From contig NZ_LT629696.1 of assembly GCF_900100265.1 (NCBI RefSeq), positions 992,001-1,056,000 on the forward strand: DNA of 64,000 nucleotides, written 5' to 3'. The notes below the pieces were generated by a model, which saw only the letters and a program-made list of their open reading frames with translations, was not told the DNA's origin and searched no databases. The first letter of the stretch is position 1. Every line of letters begins with the position of its first letter. A program made the translations under genes and the position numbers. The stretch comes from Leifsonia sp. 466MF. GTDB lineage: Bacteria; Actinomycetota; Actinomycetes; Actinomycetales; Microbacteriaceae. Of this stretch, positions 34,121-43,050 are shown one piece after another.

Positions 34121-37072
34121 ATGCGAGCACCGGCGTCGAGCCCCACATTGATCGGACGGGAGTCCGATCTGGTGGCGCTGCGCGACGCGCTCCGCGATGC
34201 TCAGGAGGGGGAGCCGCAGGCCGTCGTGATCGGCGGCGAGGCGGGCATCGGCAAGACCCGGCTGCTGGAGGAGTTCCTGTCGGCCCAGGAGTCGACGGCC
34301 ACCGTGCTGCTCGGCCGTTGCGTCGATCTGGGCGACGACGCCGCGCCGTACGCGCCGTTCGCCGCGGTGCTCCGCCGCCTCATCCAGACGGTCGGGCTGG
34401 AGCGTGTGCTCGACGCGACGGGCTCAGGGGCCGGGGTGCTGTCGGCTCTGCTGCCCGAACTCGCCGACGAGTCGGCGGTGCCTCCGCGCACCGGCGCCGA
34501 GCGGCTCTACGAGCTCGTGACGGTGCTGCTGGAGAAGATCTCCGGCGATCGGCCCGTCATCCTGGCGATCGAAGACGTGCAGTGGGCCGACCGCTCGACG
34601 CTCGAGCTGCTCCGGTTCATCGTGCGGATGGCCGAGGGAGGGCGTCTCCTGGTCGTCCTCACCTACCGCAGCGACGAGGTGCCGCGCGGCCACGTCCTGC
34701 GGTCATGGCTGCCGGAGCTGGAGCGCACCCGGCGCGTGACGCGCTGGGAGCTCTCCCGCCTGGGCCCGGAGCAGGTCGCCGAGCTGGTGGCGGAGCTCCT
34801 CGGGCGCGTGCCCGACGATCCCTCCCTCGCCCGGGTCACGGAGCTGAGCGAAGGCGTGCCGTTCTTCGTCGAGGAGCTGGTGTGCATCGACGGCCTGCAG
34901 TCCGGCGACGACCTCCCCGAGACCCTGCGCGAGCTGGTGCTCGCCCGGTTCGAGAGGCTGAGCGACCCGGCGCAGCGCCTGCTGCGCGTGCTGGCGGCGG
35001 GCGGTGTCTGCGTCACGCACGAACTGCTCGCGGCCGTCTTCGAGGGCACACCCGACGAGCTGGATGCGGGAGCCCGCGAGGCCGTCGTCGCCAACCTGCT
35101 GTCCGCCGACTCCACGGAGTACGCGTTCCGTCACGCGCTGGTCCGCGAGGCCATCCACGCCGACCTGCTACCGGGGGAGCGCACGCGCTTCCACGCCCGG
35201 TACGCCGAGGCGCTCGAGCAGAGCCCGCAGCGGTCCGCGGTGCAGCTCTCGTCGCACTGGCTCGCGGCGCACGATGTGCGGCGCGCCTTCCTCGCCTCGC
35301 TGGAGGCGATGGAGGAGGCCAAGCGCTCCTACGCGTACGCCACCACCGCGGCCATGGGCGACCGTGTGCTCGAGCTCTGGGATCGCATCCCGGACGCCGA
35401 GACCCTGAGCGGGCGCGACCGCGCGTCGGTGATCGCTCGCACGGCATCCGCCCTCCGCAACGCCGGCAACAACGAGCGGGCGCTGGCGCTGGTGGAATCC
35501 GCGCTGGCCGAAGCCGACGACCTGGCGCCGTCCCGGCGGGCACGGCTGCTGCGCGACAAGGGCCAGTACCTTGCGAACCTCAACCGCCCGGGCAGCGCCG
35601 AGCTCCTGGAGGAGGCGCTCGCCCTCGTGCCGCCGGAGGCGGTATCGCCGGGCGACCCCCTGCGGCCGCATCTGCTGACGGAGCTCGCGGCGCAGCGGAT
35701 GCTCGCCGGGCTCTTCGACATCGCGATCGAGACGGCACGTGCCGCGATCGCGGAGGCCGAGGCGGCCGCGCCCTCGATGCGTTCCGTCGCCCACAACATC
35801 CTCGCGGCGTCGCTCGTCGAGTGCGGTCGCATCGACGAGGGGTTCGCCGAGTTCGAGATCGCCGGACGCCTCGCGGTCGGTGACGCGGGGGCAACGCTGC
35901 GCTATGCCGTCAACGCGTCGGACGCCCTGAACTCGGTCGGCCAGTACGCCGAGGCGGTCCGGTTGGCGGAGTCCGGGGTCGCGCAGGCGCGCGAGCGCGG
36001 AGTCGAGCGCACCTCCGGAGTCTGGCTCGCGGCCAACACGGCCGAGCCGCTGATCGCGCTCGGACAGTACGAGCGGGCGGAGGAGATGCTGCGCATCGCC
36101 CTCGGGTTCGACGACCGCACGGGCGTGACCGCCCAGCTGCAGCGAGCGCGTCTCTGGGTGTGGCACGGCGAGCCGCAGCGGGCGGAGGCGCTGCTCCGGC
36201 GGTTGCGGACACCCCTCCGCGCACTCGCCGAGCTGGAGCAGCAGACCCGGCTGTCGCTGGCGCGCGTGTCCGCCGAGGTGGCGATCGCGCTGGGCGACTA
36301 CGACCGCGCGTGGGCCGAGACGCGGGGGATCGGCTCGCTGCCGTTCCGCTCGCTACCGGGGTACGACCTGCCGGTGCTGGCGTCCGCGTCGCGAGCGCTC
36401 GCCGAGCTCGCAGTCCGCGGCGACGGCATCCCTGGCTCGACTGCCGGTGCGGCCGGCGACGACGGCGGTGCGCTGGATGTCCTGGCAGAGGCCGCGCGCC
36501 TGGAGGCCACCCTCGACCGCCTGCGTTCCTGGCCGACGGCGACGGCGTGGGCACCGCTGGTCGAGGCCGAACTCGCGACCGCGCGCGCCGCGGTCTCGGA
36601 TACCGCGGACCGCGCCGGGCGGTACGCCGACGCCCTCGCTGCCTGGGAACGCGCGATCGTCGCCGCGGATCACGCGGTGGCGCCCGCTCACCTGCGGCCG
36701 TACGCTCTGCTGCGCGGCGCACGTGTCGCCCTCGCCGCCGGGGAGCGTTCGCGGGCCGACGCGCTCGTCGCCGAGGGTCGTCAGGCGGCGGCCGGTTACG
36801 GCATCCCACTCCTCGTCCACGTCGCCGACGCTCTCGGCGAGCACCCCGCCGGTCGTCCCGCCGCGGTCGCGACTGCGCACGGCCAGCCGCTGACCGAGCG
36901 CGAGGAACAGGTACTCGCCCTCATCGAGCAGGGCCTCAGCAACAAACAGATCGGCGAACGCCTCTACATCAGCGCCAAGACTGCGAGCGTGCACGTGTCG
37001 AGCATCCTGCGCAAGACCGGAGCGTCCAGCCGCACGGAGGCCGTCTATCTGGCCTCGAAGCCGTTGCCCTGA
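34121..37072 (+). CDS. large ATP-binding LuxR-family regulator (LAL type)
   Basis: A 983-residue regulator. An N-terminal AAA/STAND ATPase domain has Walker A GGEAGIGKT (38-46) and Walker B-like VILAIEDVQWADRS. A long TPR-like helical middle follows. The last ~60 residues form a GerE/LuxR helix-turn-helix (LTEREEQVLALIEQGLSNKQ, then ISAKTASVHVSSILRKTG). This is the architecture of MalT-like/LAL activators that bind an inducer and ATP before activating promoters. ATG 34121 is chosen because CACGAT ends 6 bases upstream and the domain begins at once; a GTG 39 bases earlier is possible. No obvious target gene is adjacent. Confidence 0.9.
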   Translation: MRAPASSPTLIGRESDLVALRDALRDAQEGEPQAVVIGGEAGIGKTRLLEEFLSAQESTATVLLGRCVDLGDDAAPYAPFAAVLRRLIQTVGLERVLDATGSGAGVLSALLPELADESAVPPRTGAERLYELVTVLLEKISGDRPVILAIEDVQWADRSTLELLRFIVRMAEGGRLLVVLTYRSDEVPRGHVLRSWLPELERTRRVTRWELSRLGPEQVAELVAELLGRVPDDPSLARVTELSEGVPFFVEELVCIDGLQSGDDLPETLRELVLARFERLSDPAQRLLRVLAAGGVCVTHELLAAVFEGTPDELDAGAREAVVANLLSADSTEYAFRHALVREAIHADLLPGERTRFHARYAEALEQSPQRSAVQLSSHWLAAHDVRRAFLASLEAMEEAKRSYAYATTAAMGDRVLELWDRIPDAETLSGRDRASVIARTASALRNAGNNERALALVESALAEADDLAPSRRARLLRDKGQYLANLNRPGSAELLEEALALVPPEAVSPGDPLRPHLLTELAAQRMLAGLFDIAIETARAAIAEAEAAAPSMRSVAHNILAASLVECGRIDEGFAEFEIAGRLAVGDAGATLRYAVNASDALNSVGQYAEAVRLAESGVAQARERGVERTSGVWLAANTAEPLIALGQYERAEEMLRIALGFDDRTGVTAQLQRARLWVWHGEPQRAEALLRRLRTPLRALAELEQQTRLSLARVSAEVAIALGDYDRAWAETRGIGSLPFRSLPGYDLPVLASASRALAELAVRGDGIPGSTAGAAGDDGGALDVLAEAARLEATLDRLRSWPTATAWAPLVEAELATARAAVSDTADRAGRYADALAAWERAIVAADHAVAPAHLRPYALLRGARVALAAGERSRADALVAEGRQAAAGYGIPLLVHVADALGEHPAGRPAAVATAHGQPLTEREEQVLALIEQGLSNKQIGERLYISAKTASVHVSSILRKTGASSRTEAVYLASKPLP

Positions 37073-37130
37073 GCGGGTGCCCTGCGCAGTTGCCTGAGGC
37101 CGCTGCCGCGGGCGGCTTGCCGCCGACCGA

Positions 37131-37577
37131 TCAGCTCTCGACGGCGACCGCGCACCGGATGCACAGCTCGGCGGTCGGCCGCGCCCGCAGGCGGTCCACG
37201 CCGATCGGCTGCCCGCAGCGTGCGCACACGCCGTAGGTGCCCATCCGCAGCCGCTCGAGCGCCGCATCCACCGCGACGATGTCGTGTGCGGCATCCGACC
37301 GCAACGCCTGCAACCGGCTCCACTCCGACGACAGCGTCGGGCCCTCCGGATCGTGCTCGTCGTCGGCGGTCGACTCCGACCGGGACGCCAGCAGCACGCC
37401 CAGCGACTCCGCCATGCGCTGCGACTCGGCGAGGTCGCCGCGCCGCCGCTCGCGCAGCAGTGCGCCCAGCTCGTTCCGCTCCTCGGCGGTGAGGACGTCC
37501 TCGTCCGACACCAGCCGCAATTCGGCGGTCACCGGCTCGTCGGCCCGTGCCCGCTCATCCATCTGCGCATCCTGCAC
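37131..37577 (-). CDS. TraR/DksA family zinc-finger protein
   Basis: A 148-residue protein with an N-terminal coiled-coil-like helical half (EERNELGALLRERRRGDLAE) and a C-terminal C4 zinc finger: CARCGQPIG, then CIRCA 16 residues later. The acidic coiled-coil tip residues of true DksA (DxxDxA) are not evident, so it belongs to the looser TraR/DksA/YteA group that binds RNA polymerase secondary channel or is uncharacterised. The initiator is GTG 37577 with GGAAGGGG upstream; ATG 37562 is an alternative. It converges with the LuxR regulator. Confidence 0.8.
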   Translation of the reverse strand: MQDAQMDERARADEPVTAELRLVSDEDVLTAEERNELGALLRERRRGDLAESQRMAESLGVLLASRSESTADDEHDPEGPTLSSEWSRLQALRSDAAHDIVAVDAALERLRMGTYGVCARCGQPIGVDRLRARPTAELCIRCAVAVES

Positions 37578-37674
37578 CAGCGCACCCCTTCCGATCCCCC
37601 GATCGTGCTTCTGACCGAGTCAGGGTACGCCTGCTCGATCGATTCCGTCTCCGCGACGCGCGTAGGCTCAGCGG

Positions 37675-37965
37675 GTGCCCTCCTTCCGCGTGATCGTCGC
37701 CGTCGGCCGTCTTCGCCCGGGAGTGGACCCGCGCTCCGTGGAACCGACGGCCGCAGACGCCGCCCGCGAGCTCGCCGTCGTCGAGGCGTCGAGCGTGGAT
37801 GTCGTGGCCGGCGAGGCGCGCATCACCGTCCGGTTCACCGAGGACTCCGCGCAGTCCGCCCTCCGGGTGGCCGAGCACACCGTCGCCGGCCTCCGCTCGG
37901 TCGCGGAGACCGGTCCGTGGCGGCTCACCGAACGCGTCGGAGGCCGCTGGTTCCGTCGGGCCTGA
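37675..37965 (+). CDS. hypothetical protein (96 aa)
   Basis: A 96-residue protein, probably alpha/beta (SFRVIVAVGRLRPGVDPRSV, then ARITVRFTEDSAQSALRVAE), ending with an aromatic/basic tail RWFRRA. No family recognised; the two similar strand-helix units hint at a ferredoxin-like fold. GTG 37675 follows TAGGCT (37663-37668) by exactly 6 bases, the leaderless pattern repeated elsewhere, which supports it as real. It converges with the glutathione peroxidase gene, 21 bases apart. Confidence 0.65.
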   Translation: MPSFRVIVAVGRLRPGVDPRSVEPTAADAARELAVVEASSVDVVAGEARITVRFTEDSAQSALRVAEHTVAGLRSVAETGPWRLTERVGGRWFRRA

Positions 37966-37986
37966 GCCTGACCGCCGGTGCGCCGG

Positions 37987-38475
37987 TCAGGCTGCGGCCG
38001 GCAGTGACTCCTCGATCAGCCCGAGGATGGCCGGGTCGTCCGGCTCGGTCTGCGGGCGGAAGCGGTGCACGGCGCCGTCGGGCGTGATCACGAACTTCTC
38101 GAAGTTCCACTTCACCCGCCCGGCCTTGCCCTCCGCATCGGGCGACTTGGTCAGCTCCTGGTACAGCGGGTGGGCGTTGCGCCCGTTCAGCCGCACCTTC
38201 TCCATCATCGGGAACGTGACGCCCCAGGTGGTGGAGCAGTACTCCTTGATGGCGTCGGTGGAGCTCAGCTCCTGGAGGAACTGGTTGCTCGGGAACCCGA
38301 CGACGGTGAACCCGCGGTCGCCGTAGGTCTCCTGCAGCTTCTCGAGCTTCTCGTACTGCGGAGCGAGCCCGCAGCGAGAGGCGACGTTGACGACGAGGAC
38401 GACTTTCCCGGCGAATGCCGCGAGGGAGGTCTGCTCGCCGTCGATGGTGTGGAAGGGGATGTCCATCACGGTCAT
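37987..38475 (-). CDS. glutathione peroxidase (Cys type)
   Basis: A 162-residue peroxidase with the catalytic tetrad Cys35 (NVASRCGLAPQY), Gln65 (GFPSNQF), Trp123 and Asn124 (VKWNFEKF). It has cysteine rather than selenocysteine. Bacterial enzymes of this type usually reduce peroxides using thioredoxin rather than glutathione, which Actinobacteria lack. ATG 38475 is preferred; AGCGTA (complement TACGCT) ends 6 bases upstream, indicating leaderless expression. Single gene, ahead of the serine dehydratase on the same strand. Confidence 0.93.
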   Translation of the reverse strand: MTVMDIPFHTIDGEQTSLAAFAGKVVLVVNVASRCGLAPQYEKLEKLQETYGDRGFTVVGFPSNQFLQELSSTDAIKEYCSTTWGVTFPMMEKVRLNGRNAHPLYQELTKSPDAEGKAGRVKWNFEKFVITPDGAVHRFRPQTEPDDPAILGLIEESLPAAA

Positions 38476-38554
38476 GATCGCAGCGTATGGCCCGTGCCTT
38501 CGAACCTGCTCTGAGTCTGCGATTCGGCGCGCCGCATCCGGCGCCACCGCATCC

Positions 38555-39940
38555 TCAGCACTCGATGACGTTGACCGCCAGGCCGCCCTCGCTGGTCTCC
38601 TTATACTTGGTCGACATGTCGAGACCGGTCTGTCGCATGGTCTCGATCACGGTGTCGAGCGACACGAGGTGCGAACCGTCGCCGTGCAGGGCGAGGCGGG
38701 CGGCCGACACGGCCGTCGAGGAGGCGATCGCATTGCGCTCGATGCACGGGATCTGGACCAGGCCGCCGACCGGGTCGCACGTGAGGCCGAGGTGGTGCTC
38801 CATCGCGATCTCGGCCGCGTTCTCCACCTGGCGTGGGGTTCCGCCGAGCACCGCGCACAGAGCGCCGGCCGCCATGGCGCACGCCGATCCGACTTCCGCT
38901 TGGCAGCCTCCCTCGGCTCCCGAGATGGAGGCGTTGGCCTTGAACAGCGAGCCGATCGCCGTCGCGGTGAGCAGGTACTGCCGGATGCCCTCGGCGGAGG
39001 CGCCGGGCACGAACCGCAGGTAGTAGTGGGCGACGGCCGGGACGATGCCGGCCGCGCCGTTCGTCGGCGCGGTGACCACCCGGCCGCCGGACGCGTTCTC
39101 CTCGTTCACCGCGAGCGCGAACGCATGAAGCCACTCGAGAGCGGTGGCGCGGCCCGGGTCGTCCTGGACCGACTCCAGGTGCTGTCGCATCTTCGCGGCG
39201 CGGCGCCAGACGCCGAGGCCGCCGGGCAGCGTCCCGTCGCCGGAGAGCCCGCGGGCGACGCACTCGGCCATGGCCTCCCAGATGAGGTCGAGGCGTTCGC
39301 GCGTCGCGTCCTCCCCGTGCAGTGCGACCTCGTTGCGGCGGGCGACCTCGCAGATCGGGATCGACTCCCGGTCGCAGATCGCGATCAGCTCCTCGGCGGT
39401 GTCGTACGGGAGCGGATGCGCCTTGCGTGCCGCGAGCTCGGCCTCCTCGCCGTCGCGGCGGATGAATCCGCCGCCGATGGAGTAGTAGGTCTCTTCGAGC
39501 AGGGGGAGCGGTGACCGCTCTCCGTTCTCGTCGCGGCCCCAGGCTCGCAGGGTCAGGGCGTTGGGGTGGCCGGGTAGGCGCGTGCGCGGTTCGAAGGCGA
39601 TGTCGTCCTTCGACAGCGGGATGCTGCGGCGGCCGGCGAGCTGGAGCGTCGCGCCGGGGGCGAGGTCCGCCCAGGCGCCGCGGACGTCTTCCGGGCGGCA
39701 GGTCTCGGGCTGCAGCCCGCGGAGTCCGGCGATGACGGCGTCCGGTGTCCCGTGGCCGATGCCGGTGGAGCCGAGCGAGCCGTAGAGAGCGCAGGTGACC
39801 TGGTCGACGCGGTCGAGCATCCCTGCGTCGTCGAGCCGCGAGGCGAACGCGGCGGCCGCTCGGAGGGGTCCGACGGTGTGCGAACTCGACGGGCCGATGC
39901 CGATCGAGAACAGGTCGAAGGCCGAGACGTACGCTGTCAC
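38555..39940 (-). CDS. sdaA: L-serine ammonia-lyase (iron-sulfur, single chain)
   Basis: Converts L-serine to pyruvate and ammonia. It has 461 residues, with the beta domain first ([18 protein letters not shown]) and the alpha domain after it ([20 protein letters not shown]). The iron-sulfur cysteines are visible in GGCQAEVG, in the LTCDPVGGL segment and in VQIPCIERN. The single-chain beta-alpha fusion is usual in Actinobacteria and Proteobacteria. Start is GTG 39940: TACACT ends 6 bases upstream on the minus strand, and a GGAG sits very close. The dehydratase is followed by the glutathione peroxidase gene 79 bases away. Confidence 0.95.
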   Translation of the reverse strand: MTAYVSAFDLFSIGIGPSSSHTVGPLRAAAAFASRLDDAGMLDRVDQVTCALYGSLGSTGIGHGTPDAVIAGLRGLQPETCRPEDVRGAWADLAPGATLQLAGRRSIPLSKDDIAFEPRTRLPGHPNALTLRAWGRDENGERSPLPLLEETYYSIGGGFIRRDGEEAELAARKAHPLPYDTAEELIAICDRESIPICEVARRNEVALHGEDATRERLDLIWEAMAECVARGLSGDGTLPGGLGVWRRAAKMRQHLESVQDDPGRATALEWLHAFALAVNEENASGGRVVTAPTNGAAGIVPAVAHYYLRFVPGASAEGIRQYLLTATAIGSLFKANASISGAEGGCQAEVGSACAMAAGALCAVLGGTPRQVENAAEIAMEHHLGLTCDPVGGLVQIPCIERNAIASSTAVSAARLALHGDGSHLVSLDTVIETMRQTGLDMSTKYKETSEGGLAVNVIEC

Positions 39941-40025
39941 TTCTCCAGTGTATGTCGCTGTCCGCGCGGCTTTCCCGCGTACCCGCGCGCATCCGCGCAC
40001 GTATCGTGCGTACGCCCCCGCGTCA

Positions 40026-40082
40026 CGATTTGCGCCAAATCGCGGTTTTCGGGCGGCGTTAACCGAGATTTGGCGCAAATCG
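40026..40082. terminator. palindrome with 16-bp outer arms (family E)
   Basis: CGATTTGCGCCAAATC and GATTTGGCGCAAATCG form the outer stem around an inner GCGGTT/AACCG pairing. A 21-base tract containing AAATCGCGGTTTTCGGGCGG recurs almost unchanged at 40077-40097, so the palindrome also contains short direct repeats. It lies between the serine dehydratase start and the end of the ABC permease gene, about 97 bases after the latter's stop. Terminator role is uncertain. Confidence 0.6.
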
Positions 40083-40178
40083 CGGATTTCGGGCGGCCAG
40101 GGCGGCGGGGATGCGGAAGCGGCCGCCGCATCCCTCCGCAGGATGCGACGGCCGCCGTTCACGGGACCGGCTGGGCGA

Positions 40179-40997
40179 TCAGGCCTTCCGCATGTAGGCG
40201 CGGACCGTCAGCGGGGCGAACACCGCGACGATCACAGCGGCGCCCGCGAGGGCGATCCAGCCGTCGGCGCCGAAGGTGCCGCTGTTGGCAAGGTCGCGCA
40301 CCGCGGTGACCAGGTGCGACACCGGGTTGATGTTCACGAACCACTCCAGCCAGCTCGGGAGTGTGCTCGGCGACACGAAGGCGTTCGAGAAGAACGTCAG
40401 CGGGAACAGCACCAGGAACGAGATGCCCTGCACCGAGCCGGCGGTCCGGGCGATCACCCCGAAGAAGGCGAAGATCCAGCTGATCGCCCACGCGCAGGCG
40501 ATGACGAGCAGGCCGCCGAGCGCCGCATAGCCGACCCCGGCTCCGGGCTTGTAGCCCATCGCGAACCCGACGATGAACGTGACCGCCGTGGCGATCGTGT
40601 ACCGCAGGGTGTCCGCGAGCAGGGCGCCCGAGAGCGGGGCGATGCGCGCGATCGGGAGCGACTTGAAGCGGTCGAACACGCCCTTGTCCATGTCCTCGCG
40701 GAGCTGGACGCCGGTGACCACGGAGGCCGTGATCACCGTCTGGACGAGGATGCCCGGGATCAGCTGCGGCAGGTACGCCTGGACGCTGCCCGCGAGGGCG
40801 CCGCCGAACAGGAACGCGAACATGACGGTGAAGATCACCGGCTGGAGCGTCACATCCATCAGCTGCTCCGGCGTCCGCTTGATCTTCAGCAGGCCGCGGT
40901 GCGCCATGGTGACGGTGTTGGCGAGCGTCTGGCTCAGGCTCACGTGGTTCTTCAGCCGCCGCTCGGACGGCGGGGTGATGGTGGTCAGGGCGGTCAT
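40179..40997 (-). CDS. ABC-2 type exporter permease (DrrB-like)
   Basis: A 272-residue permease with six hydrophobic segments after a polar N-terminus and the ABC-2 pattern (FAFLFGGALAG, then YLPQLIPGILVQTVITASV, and PLTFFSNAFVSPSTLPSWL near residue 200, the signature turn before the last helices). It forms an efflux system with the ATPase encoded just upstream; its ATG overlaps the ATPase stop as ATGA. The family exports drugs, lipids or polysaccharide precursors; the cargo is unknown. Confidence 0.9.
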   Translation of the reverse strand: MTALTTITPPSERRLKNHVSLSQTLANTVTMAHRGLLKIKRTPEQLMDVTLQPVIFTVMFAFLFGGALAGSVQAYLPQLIPGILVQTVITASVVTGVQLREDMDKGVFDRFKSLPIARIAPLSGALLADTLRYTIATAVTFIVGFAMGYKPGAGVGYAALGGLLVIACAWAISWIFAFFGVIARTAGSVQGISFLVLFPLTFFSNAFVSPSTLPSWLEWFVNINPVSHLVTAVRDLANSGTFGADGWIALAGAAVIVAVFAPLTVRAYMRKA

Positions 40998-41995
40998 GCG
41001 GAGACCTTCTCTCCTTCTTCGGCGGACGCCTCGTCCGCCTTCTCGTCTTCGACGCCGTGGCCGGTGAGGGTGAGGAACACCTCGTCGAGCGTCGGCTTCT
41101 GCACGGACATCTCCGACAGGTGGATGCCCGCCTCGCGGAACGTGATGAACAGGTCGGTGACCGCGTCCGCGTTGCGCATGGGGGCGGTGATGCGGGAGCC
41201 TTCGGGCGACACCACCGCATCCACACCGAGCACGGTCTGGATGGCACGGCGGGCGTCCTCGATGTCGGCCGGGTCGCTGATGCGCAGCTGCAGCGACGAC
41301 TCTCCGACCGAGGCCTTGAGCTCGTCGGCCGTACCTTCGGCGACGACGCGTCCGCGGTCGATGACCGCGATACGGTCGGCCAACTGATCGGCCTCGTCCA
41401 GGTACTGCGTGGTGAGCAGCACGGTGGATCCGGTGGCGACCAGGCGGCGGATGGTGTCCCACATCTGGGCGCGGGTGCGCGGGTCGAGGCCGGTGGTCGG
41501 CTCGTCGAGGAAGATGAGCGGCGGCTGCGCGATCAGGCTGGCCGCGAGGTCGAGGCGACGCCGCATGCCGCCGGAGAACTTCTTCAGCGGGCGCTTCGCC
41601 GCCTCCGTCAGCCCGAACTCCTCGAGCAGCTCGGCCGTCTTCTGCTTGGCCTCGCGCCCGCTCAGGCCGAGCAGGCGCGAGAAGATGATGAGGTTCTCAT
41701 TGGCCGACAGGGTCTCGTCGACCGAGGCGAACTGCGCGGTGACGCCGATCAGCTGGCGGACGACCTGCTGCTCCTTGCGGATGTCGTGGCCGAAGATGAA
41801 GGCCTCGCCGGCATCCGGCTTCAGCAGGGTTGCGAGCATGGAGATGGTGGTGGTCTTGCCGGCCCCGTTCGGGCCGAGGACGCCGTAGACGGCGCCGGCG
41901 CGAACGGTGAGGTCGACGCCGTCGACCGCGCGGTTGTCGCCGAAGACCTTGACGAGCCCGTGGGCTTCGACGGCCCACTCGGAGCTTCGAGTCAT
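40994..41995 (-). CDS. ABC exporter ATPase (DrrA-like)
   Basis: A 333-residue ATPase with Walker A GPNGAGKTT (41-49), signature FSGGMRRRLD and Walker B PLIFLDEPTTGLD. The ~85-residue C-terminal extension (GESSLQLRISDPADIEDA) is the DrrA regulatory domain seen in daunorubicin-type self-resistance exporters; the family is much wider than drug resistance. ACCAGGAAAGGAAC lies before ATG 41995 as ribosome site. It heads a two-gene operon with the permease. Confidence 0.93.
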   Translation of the reverse strand: MTRSSEWAVEAHGLVKVFGDNRAVDGVDLTVRAGAVYGVLGPNGAGKTTTISMLATLLKPDAGEAFIFGHDIRKEQQVVRQLIGVTAQFASVDETLSANENLIIFSRLLGLSGREAKQKTAELLEEFGLTEAAKRPLKKFSGGMRRRLDLAASLIAQPPLIFLDEPTTGLDPRTRAQMWDTIRRLVATGSTVLLTTQYLDEADQLADRIAVIDRGRVVAEGTADELKASVGESSLQLRISDPADIEDARRAIQTVLGVDAVVSPEGSRITAPMRNADAVTDLFITFREAGIHLSEMSVQKPTLDEVFLTLTGHGVEDEKADEASAEEGEKVSA

Positions 41996-42141
41996 GGTGT
42001 TCCTTTCCTGGTTGGAATGGTGATGCTCCGATAGTGCGCGGGCGCGCTTACATCGCCCTCACGTGCCGCTTACAGCGCGGGCGAGGGGATGTAAGAGCGC
42101 GTGAGCGCGTGTCAGGATGCGGTGTGCGCGCGGCGCTGAGG

Positions 42142-42651
42142 TCAGGCCGCGCGGCGTGCGGACGCGAGGAGTCCCAGACTGTCGATGCCCGCCAGAGCGA
42201 GGGCGCGTGGCACGGTGCCGAGCTCGAGGCTGAGGAGGGCGGCGAGGAGGTCGAGCTCCCCGGACCGCTGCCGCCGGTTGGCGGCGGCGACCCGGTGGGC
42301 GCGGACGAGTGCCTCTCGGGCGGAGGCGCCCCAGCGGGGGCGGACGACGCGCGGCGACGCCGATAGGCGTTCGGCGGGCGGCGGGGTGACACCGGCGACG
42401 CGCAGGCTGGCGGCCCGCTCGTCGGCCAGCGCGGCGTCGAGGCCCTTGGGGTCGAGGCCGGCGGCGGCGAGGACGGTGCGCACCGGCTCGCTTCCCTCGC
42501 GGGACAGCGCGAGCAGCAGGTGCTCGGCTTCGACGGTGGACGAGCTGCGCTGCTGCGCCTCGGCGACCGAGCGGATGATCACCGGACGCAACGCGCGCGA
42601 CAGCGGCTGGCCGGGCACGTTCTGGGCGGAGCCGGGAGCGATCTCAGACAT
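42142..42651 (-). CDS. Clp N-terminal domain protein
   Basis: A 169-residue protein consisting of two Clp R-type (ClpN) repeats: RPVIIRSVAEAQQRSSSTVE with AEHLLLALSRE, then ASAREALVRAHRVAAANRRQ and LDLLAALLSLELGTVPRAL. ClpC/ClpA use this domain to take substrates or adaptors, but no ATPase module is attached here. It overlaps the stop of the upstream HTH gene by 8 bases, so both are cotranslated. A role as a decoy, adaptor or sensor is inferred. Confidence 0.85.
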   Translation of the reverse strand: MSEIAPGSAQNVPGQPLSRALRPVIIRSVAEAQQRSSSTVEAEHLLLALSREGSEPVRTVLAAAGLDPKGLDAALADERAASLRVAGVTPPPAERLSASPRVVRPRWGASAREALVRAHRVAAANRRQRSGELDLLAALLSLELGTVPRALALAGIDSLGLLASARRAA

Positions 42652-42886
42652 TGCGTCTCCTCAATTCGACGCCGGCCGCGGCGACACGGCGCAGGTGCTT
42701 CTTGTGGACCGCCTGCCGCGTGATGCCGAGAGCGTCGGCGATCTGGGTCCAGCTCCAGCCTTCGCGGAGCGCGCGCTCGACCTCGGCGTCTTCGAGGCGG
42801 TCGGCGAGCTCACGGAGGGCGACCACCGCGGCGAGGCCGTCGGCGACGCCTCCGACCGGGTCGGGGAACGGTGCTTTCGGAGTCAT
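42644..42886 (-). CDS. HTH DNA-binding protein (sigma-r4/MarR-like helix-turn-helix)
   Basis: An 80-residue protein with one helix-turn-helix: ALREGWSWTQIADALGITRQ followed by AVHKKHLRR, typical of sigma70 region 4-like or Xre-like DNA readers. It probably binds as a dimer. It starts at ATG 42886, 7 bases after TATAGT on the minus strand and without ribosome site, so its message is leaderless. Two palindromic operators overlap its promoter, which suggests autoregulation. The stop overlaps the Clp-N gene start by 8 bases. Confidence 0.85.
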   Translation of the reverse strand: MTPKAPFPDPVGGVADGLAAVVALRELADRLEDAEVERALREGWSWTQIADALGITRQAVHKKHLRRVAAAGVELRRRNV

Positions 42887-42888
42887 GG

Positions 42889-42933
42889 AAGCAACTATAG
42901 TTGCTTATCCGAATTTGTCAACCAAAGTTGCTC
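42889..42933 (-). promoter_or_regulatory. consensus promoter with two operators, HTH/Clp-N operon
   Basis: Minus strand: TTGACA (42916-42921), 16-base spacer, TATAGT (42894-42899), then 7 bases to ATG 42886. The first operator is an 18-base perfect palindrome AAGCAACTATAGTTGCTT (42889-42906) covering the -10 box. The second is an imperfect copy, GAGCAACTTTGGTTGACA (42916-42933), covering the -35 box. Centres are 27 bases apart. This is the best sigma70-type promoter in the window. Confidence 0.85.
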
Positions 42934-42946
42934 ATCCACGACGGGA

Positions 42947-42997
42947 TGGGTCGCAACACGCCGTTATGGCGCGCGCATAACGGCGTGTTGCGACCCA
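42947..42997. repeat. 51-bp palindrome, family C copy 2 (perfect)
   Basis: Perfect 22-base arms TGGGTCGCAACACGCCGTTA-TG and complement with a 7-base loop. It lies 54 bases downstream of the end of the AfsR-type gene and upstream of the HTH gene promoter. No T-run. It shares its whole arm with the copy at 60269-60321. Confidence 0.9.
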
Positions 42998-43050
42998 CGG
43001 AGGGCATGGGAAGGGGCGGACGGGACGGGAGGGAAGGACGCGGGGCCGGG

